Source: Roseiconus lacunae (lineage in GTDB: Bacteria; Planctomycetota; Planctomycetia; Pirellulales; Pirellulaceae). Taken from it: a stretch of DNA of 64,000 bases. The translations under genes were made by a program, and so were the position numbers. The notes beneath the pieces are model-generated. The model ran no database searches. It was not told where the DNA came from and saw only the letters and a list, made by a program, of their open reading frames with translations. Below are positions 8,723-17,448 of the stretch, piece after piece (the first letter of the stretch is position 1; every line of letters starts with the position of its first letter). The stretch is taken from contig NZ_VSZO01000014.1 of assembly GCF_008312935.1 (NCBI RefSeq), positions 306,671 through 370,670 on the forward strand, written 5' to 3'.

Positions 8723-9370
8723 ATGCGACACCGACGTCATGGCCGCACCCTGGGACGTAGCCCCAGTCACCGCAAGGCCCTGCTGAAAAACCTCGCCAGC
8801 GCCCTGTTCCTCACCGAGCGGGACGCCGAATTGGACGAGAACGCGCCCAAGGTTGCCGGTCGGATCACGACCACGTTGCACAAGGCCAAAGAAGTCCGAC
8901 CGTTGGTCGAAAAGTGTATCACGATCGCAAAAAAATCGCTGCCACACGCCGAAGCGGCGCGTGAGTTTGAGTGCGACGCCGATCGTGGCAGCGACGAGTA
9001 CAAGAAATGGCGTGAAAGTGACCAGTGGAAAAAGTGGGCCGATGCCCGGGCCCCAGTCGTCGCCGCTCAGCGACGCGTGGTCCAATTGATCGGCGACCGT
9101 GAAGCCACCTCGATCCTATTCGACACGATCGCCGAACGCTTTGCCGATCGCCCCGGCGGATATACCCGTATCGTTCGCTTGGCCATGCCGCGTCTCGGTG
9201 ATGCCGGAACCCGAGCCATCCTGGAACTCGTCGGTAAGAATGACCGTGTGAGCGTCAAAGCAGAACGCCCCGCATTCGATAGCGATGAACCGGAAACCGA
9301 GTCGGCTCCCTCGGAAGAGCAGCCCGTCGGTGCGGCCGAAGGCAGCTCGGAAGAAGCAAAGTCCGAGTAG
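8723..9370 (+). CDS. rplQ: 50S ribosomal protein L17, with insertion and acidic tail
   Basis: Large-subunit protein near the exit tunnel. It begins MRHRRHGRTLGRSPSHRKALLKN and contains the ADRPGGYTRIVRL block, both typical of L17. The protein is 215 residues, against about 116-130 in most bacteria. Two additions explain this. One is a charged, Trp/Lys-rich insertion of about 45 residues after ITIAKKS (roughly residues 74-118). The other is a Glu/Ser/Ala-rich acidic C-terminal extension of about 45 residues. An intrinsic terminator follows, so this is the end of the operon. Confidence 0.93.
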   Translation: MRHRRHGRTLGRSPSHRKALLKNLASALFLTERDAELDENAPKVAGRITTTLHKAKEVRPLVEKCITIAKKSLPHAEAAREFECDADRGSDEYKKWRESDQWKKWADARAPVVAAQRRVVQLIGDREATSILFDTIAERFADRPGGYTRIVRLAMPRLGDAGTRAILELVGKNDRVSVKAERPAFDSDEPETESAPSEEQPVGAAEGSSEEAKSE

Positions 9371-9425
9371 GACGGACGTTTCTATTCGCGGTGAAAGCAA
9401 GACTTTGCCGCGACATTAAACATAG

Positions 9426-9467
9426 ACGGACGGGTTCGCAATCATCGCGAAGCCGTCCGTTTTTTTA
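9426..9467 (+). terminator. Intrinsic terminator of the rpsM-rplQ operon
   Basis: Stem acggacgg...ccgtccgt with further pairing (ttcgc/gcgaa) inside, small loop, then a run of seven Ts beginning at 9460. It lies 55 bp after the rplQ stop and before the convergent 6-phosphogluconolactonase gene. No comparable T-run exists on the opposite strand, so it acts mainly on the plus-strand operon. Confidence 0.85.
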
Positions 9468-9484
9468 TAAGATCCCCGAGCGGA

Positions 9485-10228
9485 TTAGCCGACCGCTTCG
9501 CTATCAACAAACCAACGCGTCGGTTTGATGCCCTGCGATGGGTATTGATTCAAATCACGCTCACCAAAGACGACCGCTTTGAGCGCATCAACTTTGGCCG
9601 CACCGGTGATGATGAACCAGATTTCCTTTCCAGAGGTGATCGCGGGATAGGTCATCGTGTAGCGATGGGCTTCAAACTTCGGCACATAGTTTTCGACGAA
9701 CGACGCATCAGATTCACTGATTGCCTTGGTGCCGGGGAATAGCGACGCGGTGTGGGCGTCATCTCCCATGCCCAGCAGTACAAGGTCAAATGTTGGCATC
9801 GCGGTTCCGAAGAAGGCCTCGATCTCTTGCGCATACGCACGTGCCCCTTCGGCCGGTGAGTCGACGGCTACCGGAACCGGATGCACGTTGGCTTCCTTGA
9901 TCGCGACATGATCGAGTAGTGCGGTTTTGACCATCCGATAATTGCTGTCCGCATGGTCGTGTGGCACATTTCGTTCATCGCCCCAAAACAAATGGATGCG
10001 GTCCCATGGCAAGTCACGGCTCGCCAACATCTCGTAAACACGTTTGGGGGTGGAGCCACCGGAAAGCGAAACGGAAAACGTGTCTTGCGAAGCAAGCGTT
10101 TGCTCGACCAACTGACAGAAGGAATCGGTCACTGCCGATTGAAGCGTCGGCAGTTCTGCGTAGGGTTCAAATGGATAGGTCGCCACAGCTAGAATCTCAT
10201 GTCGATAGAATTCGGCAGATGATGTCAC
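9485..10228 (-). CDS. pgl: 6-phosphogluconolactonase
   Basis: Hydrolyses 6-phosphogluconolactone in the oxidative pentose phosphate pathway. The 247-residue protein of the NagB/RpiA-like fold shows VSLSGGSTPKRVYE, the WDRIHLFWGDERNVP motif, DLVLLGMGDDAHTASLFPG and FIITGAAKVDALK, all characteristic of the DevB/Pgl family. The start is a GTG at 10228. No zwf or gnd is visible beside it. Confidence 0.93.
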   Translation of the reverse strand: MTSSAEFYRHEILAVATYPFEPYAELPTLQSAVTDSFCQLVEQTLASQDTFSVSLSGGSTPKRVYEMLASRDLPWDRIHLFWGDERNVPHDHADSNYRMVKTALLDHVAIKEANVHPVPVAVDSPAEGARAYAQEIEAFFGTAMPTFDLVLLGMGDDAHTASLFPGTKAISESDASFVENYVPKFEAHRYTMTYPAITSGKEIWFIITGAAKVDALKAVVFGERDLNQYPSQGIKPTRWFVDSEAVG

Positions 10229-10587
10229 CCTTTACCATGGAGTGACGGAGCATGGCGATCATAGCCGATCGATTCAATCTCACCCACTGACGATTGATCC
10301 GAGCAGCGTTTCATCGAGCCGAATGGATGCTCTGAGGTGTCAGATTGAGATTTCTGGGATTGTCGAAAGAGGAGTTCGGCGAAACGAATCGGGATTGAAG
10401 AAGTTTTTAAGGGCTGGTGCGTGCGTGTGAAAACCGTGACTTCGGCCAGACGAGAACCCTCTCCGGCCGCTCAAGCGTCCGACCCTCCCGCAAGCGGGAA
10501 AGTGAACCAGAATACGCAGCATTCACCCCCACTGACAAAACTAGCCACTAGCCACTAGCCTCTAGCCTCTAGCAACTCCCCACCCCC
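10229..10587. other. Intergenic with 7-bp tandem repeats, no gene
   Basis: About 360 bp between the divergently transcribed lactonase and GNAT genes. It holds five tandem heptamers (ctagcca, ctagcca, ctagcct, ctagcct, ctagcaa) at 10541-10575, directly before the GNAT start, and a small cccgcaagcggg inverted repeat near 10490. No open frame with recognisable content was seen. Confidence 0.55.
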
Positions 10588-11094
10588 ATGTCCAGCATCA
10601 CGATCCGCACCGCGACCCGAGACGACATTCCCGAGATCCATGCGATGCTGGGTGAATTGGCCGAATTTGAAAAGCTGGCGGACCAATTCGTTGGGACGGC
10701 AGAGCAGATGGAGCTTGAAATCTTTGATCGGGCAGGCGGCCCGGAGGCGTTGGTCGCCGAAGATCCGGCGGGGGACTTAGTCGCCTACGCGATCTACTTT
10801 GAAAACTTTTCGACGTTCCTTTGCAAGCGCGGCATTTACTTAGAAGACATCTATGTGCGTCCGGCGTATCGCAAGCAAGGCATCGGCAAACGAATTTTGT
10901 CAAAGCTGGCAGAGATCGCCCGGCAGCGAGATTGCGGTCGGATGGAGTGGTGCGTTTTGGATTGGAACCAAAACGCGATCGACGTTTATGAAGCGATCGG
11001 CGGTGATGTCCTTCCCGATTGGCGAATCGTGCGTTTGGATCAAACTGCCATCGCCGACTTGGCGAACAAGTCACCCGAATCCGATCATGGTTGA
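10588..11094 (+). CDS. GNAT-family N-acetyltransferase
   Basis: Transfers an acetyl group from acetyl-CoA to an amine. The 168-residue protein has the GNAT core: IRTATRDDIPEIHAML at the start, the strand with IYLEDIYVRPAYRKQGIGKRIL (acetyl-CoA pyrophosphate loop R-x-x-G-I-G), then a final NQNAIDVYEAIGG stretch. The LEDIYV and WNQNAIDVY segments resemble the diamine/spermidine acetyltransferase subgroup, so a polyamine or small amine is a plausible but unproven substrate. Its end overlaps the end of the convergent sialidase-like gene by about 10 bp. Confidence 0.88.
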   Translation: MSSITIRTATRDDIPEIHAMLGELAEFEKLADQFVGTAEQMELEIFDRAGGPEALVAEDPAGDLVAYAIYFENFSTFLCKRGIYLEDIYVRPAYRKQGIGKRILSKLAEIARQRDCGRMEWCVLDWNQNAIDVYEAIGGDVLPDWRIVRLDQTAIADLANKSPESDHG

Positions 11095-12992
11095 TAGAGC
11101 CATTTGACCGGAAAGCGTGTGATTTGCAGGGCGTTCAGCCCCGGAAATTCGCAATGAGCAAGCACGACATGACCGTCGACGAACTCGATCGCCGTGTAAC
11201 AATACCAGCCTTGAGGATCGGTACCAAGGTTGCGAATGTGCTGCCAAGTGCCTCCGTCATCTTTGCTGATTGCCGCAGTGAATGGTCGGCGTCCGATCGG
11301 TGTTGCTTTCGCCGCCGGATCGTTCCCGTTGTTCCAAACCAATAGCAAGTCACCGGTCTCCGGGATCCGCTCAATCGATGCCGGCGAGGCGATCGGCTGG
11401 TTAATCTCGGAACGCTCTAGCGGCGACCATGATTCGCCACCATCACTGGAACGCGAAACCAACTGGCAATCACGGCTGCGACAGAACATCAGCAAGCTGC
11501 CATCGCGAAGTTCGACAACGCCGGGCTCCTGAGCCAATAGATCGGAAGCGAGTTTGCTTCGGCTAACACGCCATGATTGGCCCAAATCGTCAGAAAGGTA
11601 GCAGACGATGTCCGCCGAGTTTTTAAACTTTGCCCAGCCGGTTTCATAGTGAACTGCCAACGGCACGACTAAGCGGCCCGAGCGAAGCTGGATCACACGA
11701 TCGTTATTCAGGACACGGTATCCAGGCGGGGCATGCTCGGTAAGGTCGATTGGGGCCGACCAACTTTCGCCTTCGTCGGCACTGGTCCGCATCAGAATGT
11801 CGTCTAAAAACGGATACGCGGCACCGCGCGGGCTGTCGTATTTTCGGATGTAGAACAGTGCGATGCGTCCATCGGACAAACGCACGAGCGAAACCGACAT
11901 GAGGTTCGCATCGCCGTCGACGCGCGAGATCACCGGGATATCGTCTTCGCTCCACGTCATTCCGCCATCGGACGAATGCCTTGCGACAAGTTCTGCCGGT
12001 GCGTGGTCTCCAGTTCCGATGAATTTCGTATACACCAAAAGCAAACGCCCGTCGTTCAAGCGAATAAAGTCGCCTTCACTGTTTCTACCGTTGCCGGGGC
12101 GAGGGGCGATACGAAGTGGTTTTTTGATGCCAGCGGCGACTCCTTGCGGGACGCGCTGGCTGACAGATGCTTGATTGGATTTCAATTCAATCAGTCCGTT
12201 TGTCGCATCCGGTCGAGCGAAGTGCAGCGATCCGAGGTGTCGTCCGGCGGAATTGCGTGGACCTTTGGCGAACAATAGATGACCGGGACGGACGCCAATG
12301 ATGCCAAGCGAACAATTGAACTCATGACGACCAAGCAGGTTGAACTTCGCATCGGTTTTCAGCAGGATTGCTGGTGAGCCGTAGCAACCAAACCACCAAG
12401 CGTCGTCATGAAACGTCGCGGTCTGAATTCCCAAGTGAGTCCACTTGCTATCGATCACGTGCTTCTTGATGAATTGAAAATCTTGGTCGTATTGGTAGAC
12501 ATAGTTCTCTTGCACCCCATCGGGCAAGCCACCGACGACGTAAAAGTGATCGCCTTGGGTGCCGATACCACCGGCACCATGAAAAACCTCTTGGGTTTCG
12601 TATTTAGCGGTTCGTTCGAGCGTCTGCGCGTCGTACTCATAAACCCAAGAATCGGCGTTGCCCTGAGGATCATTGAACTTGCCAAGATTCACCGCGACGA
12701 AGATCTTTCCGTCTTTGAAACACAGATCGCCGTGGTGATTTTCGACTGGGATCGATTTGACAATGTGACCATCGCGATCGGTCTTCACCAGTTCGGTTGT
12801 GAACGACCAATAAATCGATGCCTCCTCGTCGGTACAGACACCCTGAAGATGATGCCGGTAGTCGCCTTGGCAGCTTACCGCATGCAAGCCATCTGACTGC
12901 ACGAGAGTTTTCTTCGCGGTTGCTTGAACTGGGAAACAAAAAACGGCGACTGCGATCGCAATCGAGCCGGCGACGGATCGTAGAGTGTTCAT
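11085..12992 (-). CDS. Exported sialidase/BNR-repeat protein
   Basis: A 635-residue secreted protein. The first 26 residues form a signal peptide (MNTLRSVAGSIAIAVAVFCF, cleavage after QATA), which supports the ATG at 12992 over the longer frame to 13136. Residues about 30-270 look like a separate propeller-like domain of short YxY/FxD repeats. The C-terminal half is a sialidase-type six-bladed propeller with at least five Asp boxes (S-x-D-x-G-x-x-W: SSDGGMTW, SADEGESW, SDDLGQSW, SSDGGESW, SKDDGGTW) and a RIP-like arginine. True sialidase activity is not established, since many planctomycete BNR proteins act on other glycans. Divergent from the sulfatase-esterase gene. Confidence 0.8.
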   Translation of the reverse strand: MNTLRSVAGSIAIAVAVFCFPVQATAKKTLVQSDGLHAVSCQGDYRHHLQGVCTDEEASIYWSFTTELVKTDRDGHIVKSIPVENHHGDLCFKDGKIFVAVNLGKFNDPQGNADSWVYEYDAQTLERTAKYETQEVFHGAGGIGTQGDHFYVVGGLPDGVQENYVYQYDQDFQFIKKHVIDSKWTHLGIQTATFHDDAWWFGCYGSPAILLKTDAKFNLLGRHEFNCSLGIIGVRPGHLLFAKGPRNSAGRHLGSLHFARPDATNGLIELKSNQASVSQRVPQGVAAGIKKPLRIAPRPGNGRNSEGDFIRLNDGRLLLVYTKFIGTGDHAPAELVARHSSDGGMTWSEDDIPVISRVDGDANLMSVSLVRLSDGRIALFYIRKYDSPRGAAYPFLDDILMRTSADEGESWSAPIDLTEHAPPGYRVLNNDRVIQLRSGRLVVPLAVHYETGWAKFKNSADIVCYLSDDLGQSWRVSRSKLASDLLAQEPGVVELRDGSLLMFCRSRDCQLVSRSSDGGESWSPLERSEINQPIASPASIERIPETGDLLLVWNNGNDPAAKATPIGRRPFTAAISKDDGGTWQHIRNLGTDPQGWYCYTAIEFVDGHVVLAHCEFPGLNALQITRFPVKWLYQP

Positions 12993-13424
12993 CGAGGTGA
13001 GCTTGACGGTGGGGGAGGGAAAGATTCTTTGCCACGAGGAGCAACCTTTGTCAGGGATTGTGGCACTAAGTCGGTGTAACCGATGATCCGCTGCAAACGT
13101 CAAGTACAGGAAGCGTTTACAAACCTGAGGAGTCACTCGCTTCGTTCCGCTGTCAACTTGGAAAGTTGATCGACATTGTCGCTCGATTCTCCGAATCGTG
13201 AGCGCGCCGGGCCTTCACCAACCAATGTTCCTGACATATTGAATGGTCGGAATTCCGGTTGCACCCGCACTAGGTTACAACGTCTGGATGTCAGCTGTGG
13301 CAGTACCCGATCAATTTCTAATGAAATCAATCGGCAAACCGGCCATACTACTGTTTGGCCGCCGCCCTCCGTACGTCGCCTGATCCCTCTTCGCCGATTC
13401 CACCTCCTGCCTTCGAATCATCCC
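12993..13424. promoter_or_regulatory. Divergent intergenic region of the glycan-enzyme pair
   Basis: About 430 bp separate the starts of the minus-strand BNR protein and the plus-strand sulfatase-esterase, so both promoters must lie here. Long open frames from both genes run into it without recognisable domains. No clear -35/-10 or operator was identified. Confidence 0.4.
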
Positions 13425-15974
13425 ATGACTTTCAACTTCATACGACGCGTCGCAGCGACGACGAATGATCGACCGAGTTCTCGCCTACAGAAAACGTCAG
13501 AACAGAAATGCCGTCGAGTTGTCTTTCCGGCGATCATCATCGCGGTGACATTGATGGTTCAAACGTCGGTCCTCCCGAGGACGTATGCCTCCGACCGTCC
13601 CAACGTTTTGATTGTCCTCACTGATGACCAGGGTTGGGGCGATGTCGGTGTCCACGGCAACTCAATTATCGAAACCCCGGCGATCGATCAACTTGCCAAC
13701 CAAAGTGCCCGTATGGAGCATTTCTATGTTTCACCCGTCTGTGCTCCGACACGTGCAGCGCTTTTAACCGGACGTTACCCCGAGCGATCGGGCGTGATCG
13801 GTGTGACCGGCCGACGTGAAGTCATGCGTTCGGAGGAAACGACGATGGCTGAGCGATTCAAGGCGGCGGGATATGTCACTGGTTGTTTCGGCAAATGGCA
13901 CAACGGTGCTCAAATACCATTGCACCCCAACGGGCAAGGTTTTGACGAGTTCTTTGGGTTCTGTGGAGGCCACTTCAATCTTTACGATGATCCGGTTTTG
14001 GAACGCAACGGGAAGCCGGTGTCGACGCAAGGTTACATCACCGATCTGCTTACCGATCAGGCGATCGAATTTGTGAAGGCTAATCACAAGCAACCTTTTT
14101 TCTGTTACGTTCCGTTCAACGCGCCGCACGGGCCATTCCAAGTCGACAGAAAACTGTTCGACAAATACAACGATGGATCGATCAGCGAGAAAACGGCCGC
14201 GGTCTATGCGATGGTGGAAAATATCGATACGAATCTCGCGCGGCTGTTGACCACGCTCGATGAACACGAGTTGGCTGAAAACACCATCGTCATTTTTCTT
14301 ACCGATAACGGCCCAAATGGCAAACGTTTCAACGGTGGTATGCGCGGTGCCAAGGGAAGCGTTCACGAAGGTGGTTGCCGCGTCCCGTGTTTCATTCGTT
14401 GGCCTGCCAAGGTATCGCCAAAATCGATTGATCAAATCGCAGCCCACATCGATTTGCTTCCGACACTTGCCGACTGGTGCGAATTGCCAGCGGATAAGGC
14501 AACGCTGGACGGTCGGAGTTTGACGACATTGATCGAAAGCGGTAACGATCCGGCTTTGGCCGGCCGGCACCTGATTACCTTACGCACAGGACCGCGATTT
14601 AAAACGAGCAACCAATGGCCGGGACGGTTTGCGGTACGTAATCTCCGTTATCGATTGGTATCGGAAAAGCCGGGCATGGTGGAGCTCTATGACATGGGCA
14701 AAGATCCGGGACAAAAGCAGAATGTCGCGGACAAGCATCTCGACCTCGCAGATCGACTCAAGCAAGCGGCGCTCGATTACTATTCAGAAATTCAACCGTC
14801 GGTCGAACCAAACCGACCGGTACCGATCAGCGGTGCGCGTCCGACGATGATTCCTTCCGTCGATGCCAAGCTGACCGGAAACCCGGGGTTTGCCGATGAG
14901 ATTGAGTGGGCGCATAGCTGGGTTGATCGATGGTTCGATCGAGACGATCTCGTTACCTTTTCGCTCGATGTTCGACAAGCGGGACGCTACAGCATTCAGG
15001 TTCACTATGCCACCGCGGCCAAGAATGCCGAAGTGATCGCAAAGATCGCCAATTCAGAACTACGCGGCAACTTAAAACGAGTCGCGAACAAGTCGGTCAT
15101 ACGGCCAGACCTGGATTCGAAGGCGACACCGAGGCGGATGTTGGATTTTTCCGTTCAGACGATCGGTGTTTGCGAGCTTGAATCCGGAATGACTGAACTG
15201 CAGTTAAGCCTCGCCGAGTCTGTCGACCGGATGGTAGAACTCGGTGGCGTCACGCTCACACGCTGCGAGATCCCCGAACCAAAACAGTTTCATTTGTTTT
15301 TGCTCGCCGGACAATCGAACATGGCCGGACGAGGTAAGGTCATCCCGACCGATCGCTACCCCGACGACCGAATTCTGATGCTCGACCAACAAAATCGCTG
15401 GGTTCCGGCGGTCGATCCTTTGCATTTCGACAAGTCGGTCGCCGGTGTCGGTTTGGGACGCGAGTTCGCACGTGTGTATGCGGCAGCACACCCCGATGTC
15501 ACCGTCGGATTGATTCCCTGTGCCGCCGGCGGTTCACCGATCAAGAGCTGGGTGCCCGGCGGTTATCATGATCAAACAAAATCGCATCCCTACGACGACG
15601 CGATGATCCGCGTCCAAATCGCCCAGCAAGACGGTGTCGTCAAGGGCATCTTGTGGCACCAAGGCGAATCCGATTCGAAGTCCGGCGCGGCCGAGTTGTA
15701 TCGCGATCGACTGCGTGAAGTGTTCGCGCGTTTTCGCAAGCAGGTCGGGACCGAAACACCGATCTTGATCGGCGGACTTGCCACGGCAAACAAAGAGAAA
15801 TGGAACGACGCTCGTAAACAAGTTGACCAGGCGCACCGAGAACTCGCCAACGAACTAGAGCATGCGGCATTCGTCGAATCAAGCGGGCTAACATTGAAGT
15901 CAGACAACACGCACTTCGATCGAGAATCGCTGCTCGAGTTTGGGCGCCGATATGCCGAAGCGTTGCCGAAGTAG
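13425..15974 (+). CDS. Exported sulfatase fused to a SASA/CE6-type carbohydrate esterase
   Basis: An 849-residue two-enzyme protein. After a signal anchor (hydrophobic residues 33-50), residues about 58-470 are a type I sulfatase. It has NVLIVLTDDQGWGD for metal binding, C106-A-P-T-R110 for formylglycine conversion, the FGKWHNG lysine and the LTDNGPNG site. A beta-sandwich-like linker follows. Then, from about residue 620, comes a SGNH-type esterase of the SASA/CE6 class with AGQSNMAG as the serine block and WHQGESD. Together they could remove sulfate and O-acetyl groups from the same polysaccharide. A formylglycine-generating enzyme would be needed from elsewhere. The start is the ATG at 13425; upstream in-frame sequence lacks domains. 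Confidence 0.9.
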   Translation: MTFNFIRRVAATTNDRPSSRLQKTSEQKCRRVVFPAIIIAVTLMVQTSVLPRTYASDRPNVLIVLTDDQGWGDVGVHGNSIIETPAIDQLANQSARMEHFYVSPVCAPTRAALLTGRYPERSGVIGVTGRREVMRSEETTMAERFKAAGYVTGCFGKWHNGAQIPLHPNGQGFDEFFGFCGGHFNLYDDPVLERNGKPVSTQGYITDLLTDQAIEFVKANHKQPFFCYVPFNAPHGPFQVDRKLFDKYNDGSISEKTAAVYAMVENIDTNLARLLTTLDEHELAENTIVIFLTDNGPNGKRFNGGMRGAKGSVHEGGCRVPCFIRWPAKVSPKSIDQIAAHIDLLPTLADWCELPADKATLDGRSLTTLIESGNDPALAGRHLITLRTGPRFKTSNQWPGRFAVRNLRYRLVSEKPGMVELYDMGKDPGQKQNVADKHLDLADRLKQAALDYYSEIQPSVEPNRPVPISGARPTMIPSVDAKLTGNPGFADEIEWAHSWVDRWFDRDDLVTFSLDVRQAGRYSIQVHYATAAKNAEVIAKIANSELRGNLKRVANKSVIRPDLDSKATPRRMLDFSVQTIGVCELESGMTELQLSLAESVDRMVELGGVTLTRCEIPEPKQFHLFLLAGQSNMAGRGKVIPTDRYPDDRILMLDQQNRWVPAVDPLHFDKSVAGVGLGREFARVYAAAHPDVTVGLIPCAAGGSPIKSWVPGGYHDQTKSHPYDDAMIRVQIAQQDGVVKGILWHQGESDSKSGAAELYRDRLREVFARFRKQVGTETPILIGGLATANKEKWNDARKQVDQAHRELANELEHAAFVESSGLTLKSDNTHFDRESLLEFGRRYAEALPK

Positions 15975-16013
15975 TTTTCCGCCTGGCAGTTGAAGCCCGG
16001 CGTTCTCACGCTG

Positions 16014-16985
16014 CTACTTCAGGAACTGCAGCGTGTAGCACTCCTCGGCTTTGACCTTCGACGGGTCGACGAGTTCCAGGTCCACCAGTTGGTCGTAAAG
16101 CGTTTGCCATCGCTGATCGGTCATCATACCAACTGATTCAGCGGCGGCATCGTTGGGCATCGCTAAATCACGCATGACTTCGGCACCAAACTGCAATGCT
16201 TCGGAGGTCATTCCCTGTTCATTGACCGAAAGAATCGCTTCGTTCCCTCGGACACCGTCAGTGAGGTACTGCTGCCAGCCGGTTCGCGTGGCATCGACAA
16301 ACTGTTGCACCAGTTCCGGCTTTTCACGGATCAGCTTGCCAGTCGTCACGAGCACACTGCTGTAAGGATTGAATCCCAAGTCACTGACCATCAGTGTGTT
16401 GACTTCGACGCCTTGTTGTTCGGCGAGCAGTGGTTCGGCGCAGCTATAACCTTGAATGACGATTTCAGGGTCGGCGATCAGTGAAGCGATACTACCGTGA
16501 TAAGGAACCTCTTGGACTCCATCGAGGATGTTCTTCGAGCGTAGAAACTCAACAAAAGCGCGTCCGGCTTGCCGCTGGAAGGTTTTTCCTTTGAGGTCGT
16601 CAAACGTCTCGACCCCGCTGTCTTTCCGCGCGAGAAGACAACGCGGATGATTTTGCATCGCCGCCAACACGGCAACGACGTCCAATCCCTGGGCGCGAAA
16701 GATCATAACGTCGTCTGCATTTGCGATCGCAAATTGGGCGCGGCCGAGTTCAAGTTCCGGGCCAACCGGGGTTGCCCGTCCACCAGGTTGGATCGTGACC
16801 TCCAGACCGGCGTCCTTGTACAAGCCGGTTGCCAACGCTTGATAAAGTCCACCGTGTTCTGATTCGGGGTACCAGTTCAGTTGTACCTGAACCGCATTGG
16901 ATGATTTGTCATTCGATTGGCCGCATCCGCCCGCAAACGCAATCAGGAACAGGGCGATCATCTGAAAAGGAAAAATTCGATGCAT
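16014..16985 (-). CDS. NMT1/THI5-like substrate-binding lipoprotein
   Basis: A 323-residue periplasmic binding protein with a lipoprotein signal: hydrophobic residues 8-17 then AGGC with the lipidated cysteine at 21. The mature part begins VQVQLNWYPESEHGGLYQAL, followed by QPGGRATPVGPELELGRAQFAIANAD, typical of the NMT1/THI5-like family that binds pyrimidine precursors of thiamine, nitrate, taurine or alkanesulfonates. The ligand cannot be deduced. No ABC permease or ATPase is adjacent, which is unusual. The start at 16985 is chosen for the signal peptide. Converges on the sulfatase-esterase gene. Confidence 0.85.
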   Translation of the reverse strand: MHRIFPFQMIALFLIAFAGGCGQSNDKSSNAVQVQLNWYPESEHGGLYQALATGLYKDAGLEVTIQPGGRATPVGPELELGRAQFAIANADDVMIFRAQGLDVVAVLAAMQNHPRCLLARKDSGVETFDDLKGKTFQRQAGRAFVEFLRSKNILDGVQEVPYHGSIASLIADPEIVIQGYSCAEPLLAEQQGVEVNTLMVSDLGFNPYSSVLVTTGKLIREKPELVQQFVDATRTGWQQYLTDGVRGNEAILSVNEQGMTSEALQFGAEVMRDLAMPNDAAAESVGMMTDQRWQTLYDQLVDLELVDPSKVKAEECYTLQFLK

Positions 16986-17295
16986 GGCGTAGACTATCGA
17001 TTCAAGGAGAAAGAATTTTGTTGACACAACCTAACCAGGGCGTCCATGATTGACGAGCCGATCGGTGATCACACCAAACCTCGACGACCTCGCCCAATCG
17101 AGTGGCACAAGCTCTCGAACGATGATCAAAGTGGAAGCCCAACAGGGACGAAACGCTACAGCGATGTCTGGCCGTGTCTGGAAGCATTCTACCAGTCCTG
17201 ACGGAGAGCACCCGGATAGTCTTTTTTCCAATGCCGGTTTTGATGCGTTTGCCCCGCATTTTCGCGGGTCGTTTTTACGGGCAAGGAGGCTCGAC

Positions 17296-17448
17296 TTGGA
17301 TCAACAAGATACGGACGAAGACAACGACGTTGAATTGCCCGACGACGCTGCCGGCGCTTGGGCCGCAGTACTGATCGACGTCCATGAAAAGACGAAAGAT
17401 GATGGAAAGCCCGATCAATCCAAGGGCACGCAGACCAACGCAACTTAA
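17296..17448 (+). CDS. Small acidic protein, 50 aa, unknown
   Basis: An open frame starting at a TTG exactly 6 bases after a full AAGGAGG Shine-Dalgarno (17283-17289). The product is acidic at first (DQQDTDEDNDVELPDD), has a short hydrophobic middle (AAGAWAAVLIDV) and a lysine-rich tail. The frame is open further upstream to 17050 but that part looks non-coding. It sits at the left edge of the defence island and overlaps the end of the convergent GIY-YIG gene by 4 bp. Function unknown; the ribosome binding site is the main evidence. Confidence 0.4.
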   Translation: MDQQDTDEDNDVELPDDAAGAWAAVLIDVHEKTKDDGKPDQSKGTQTNAT

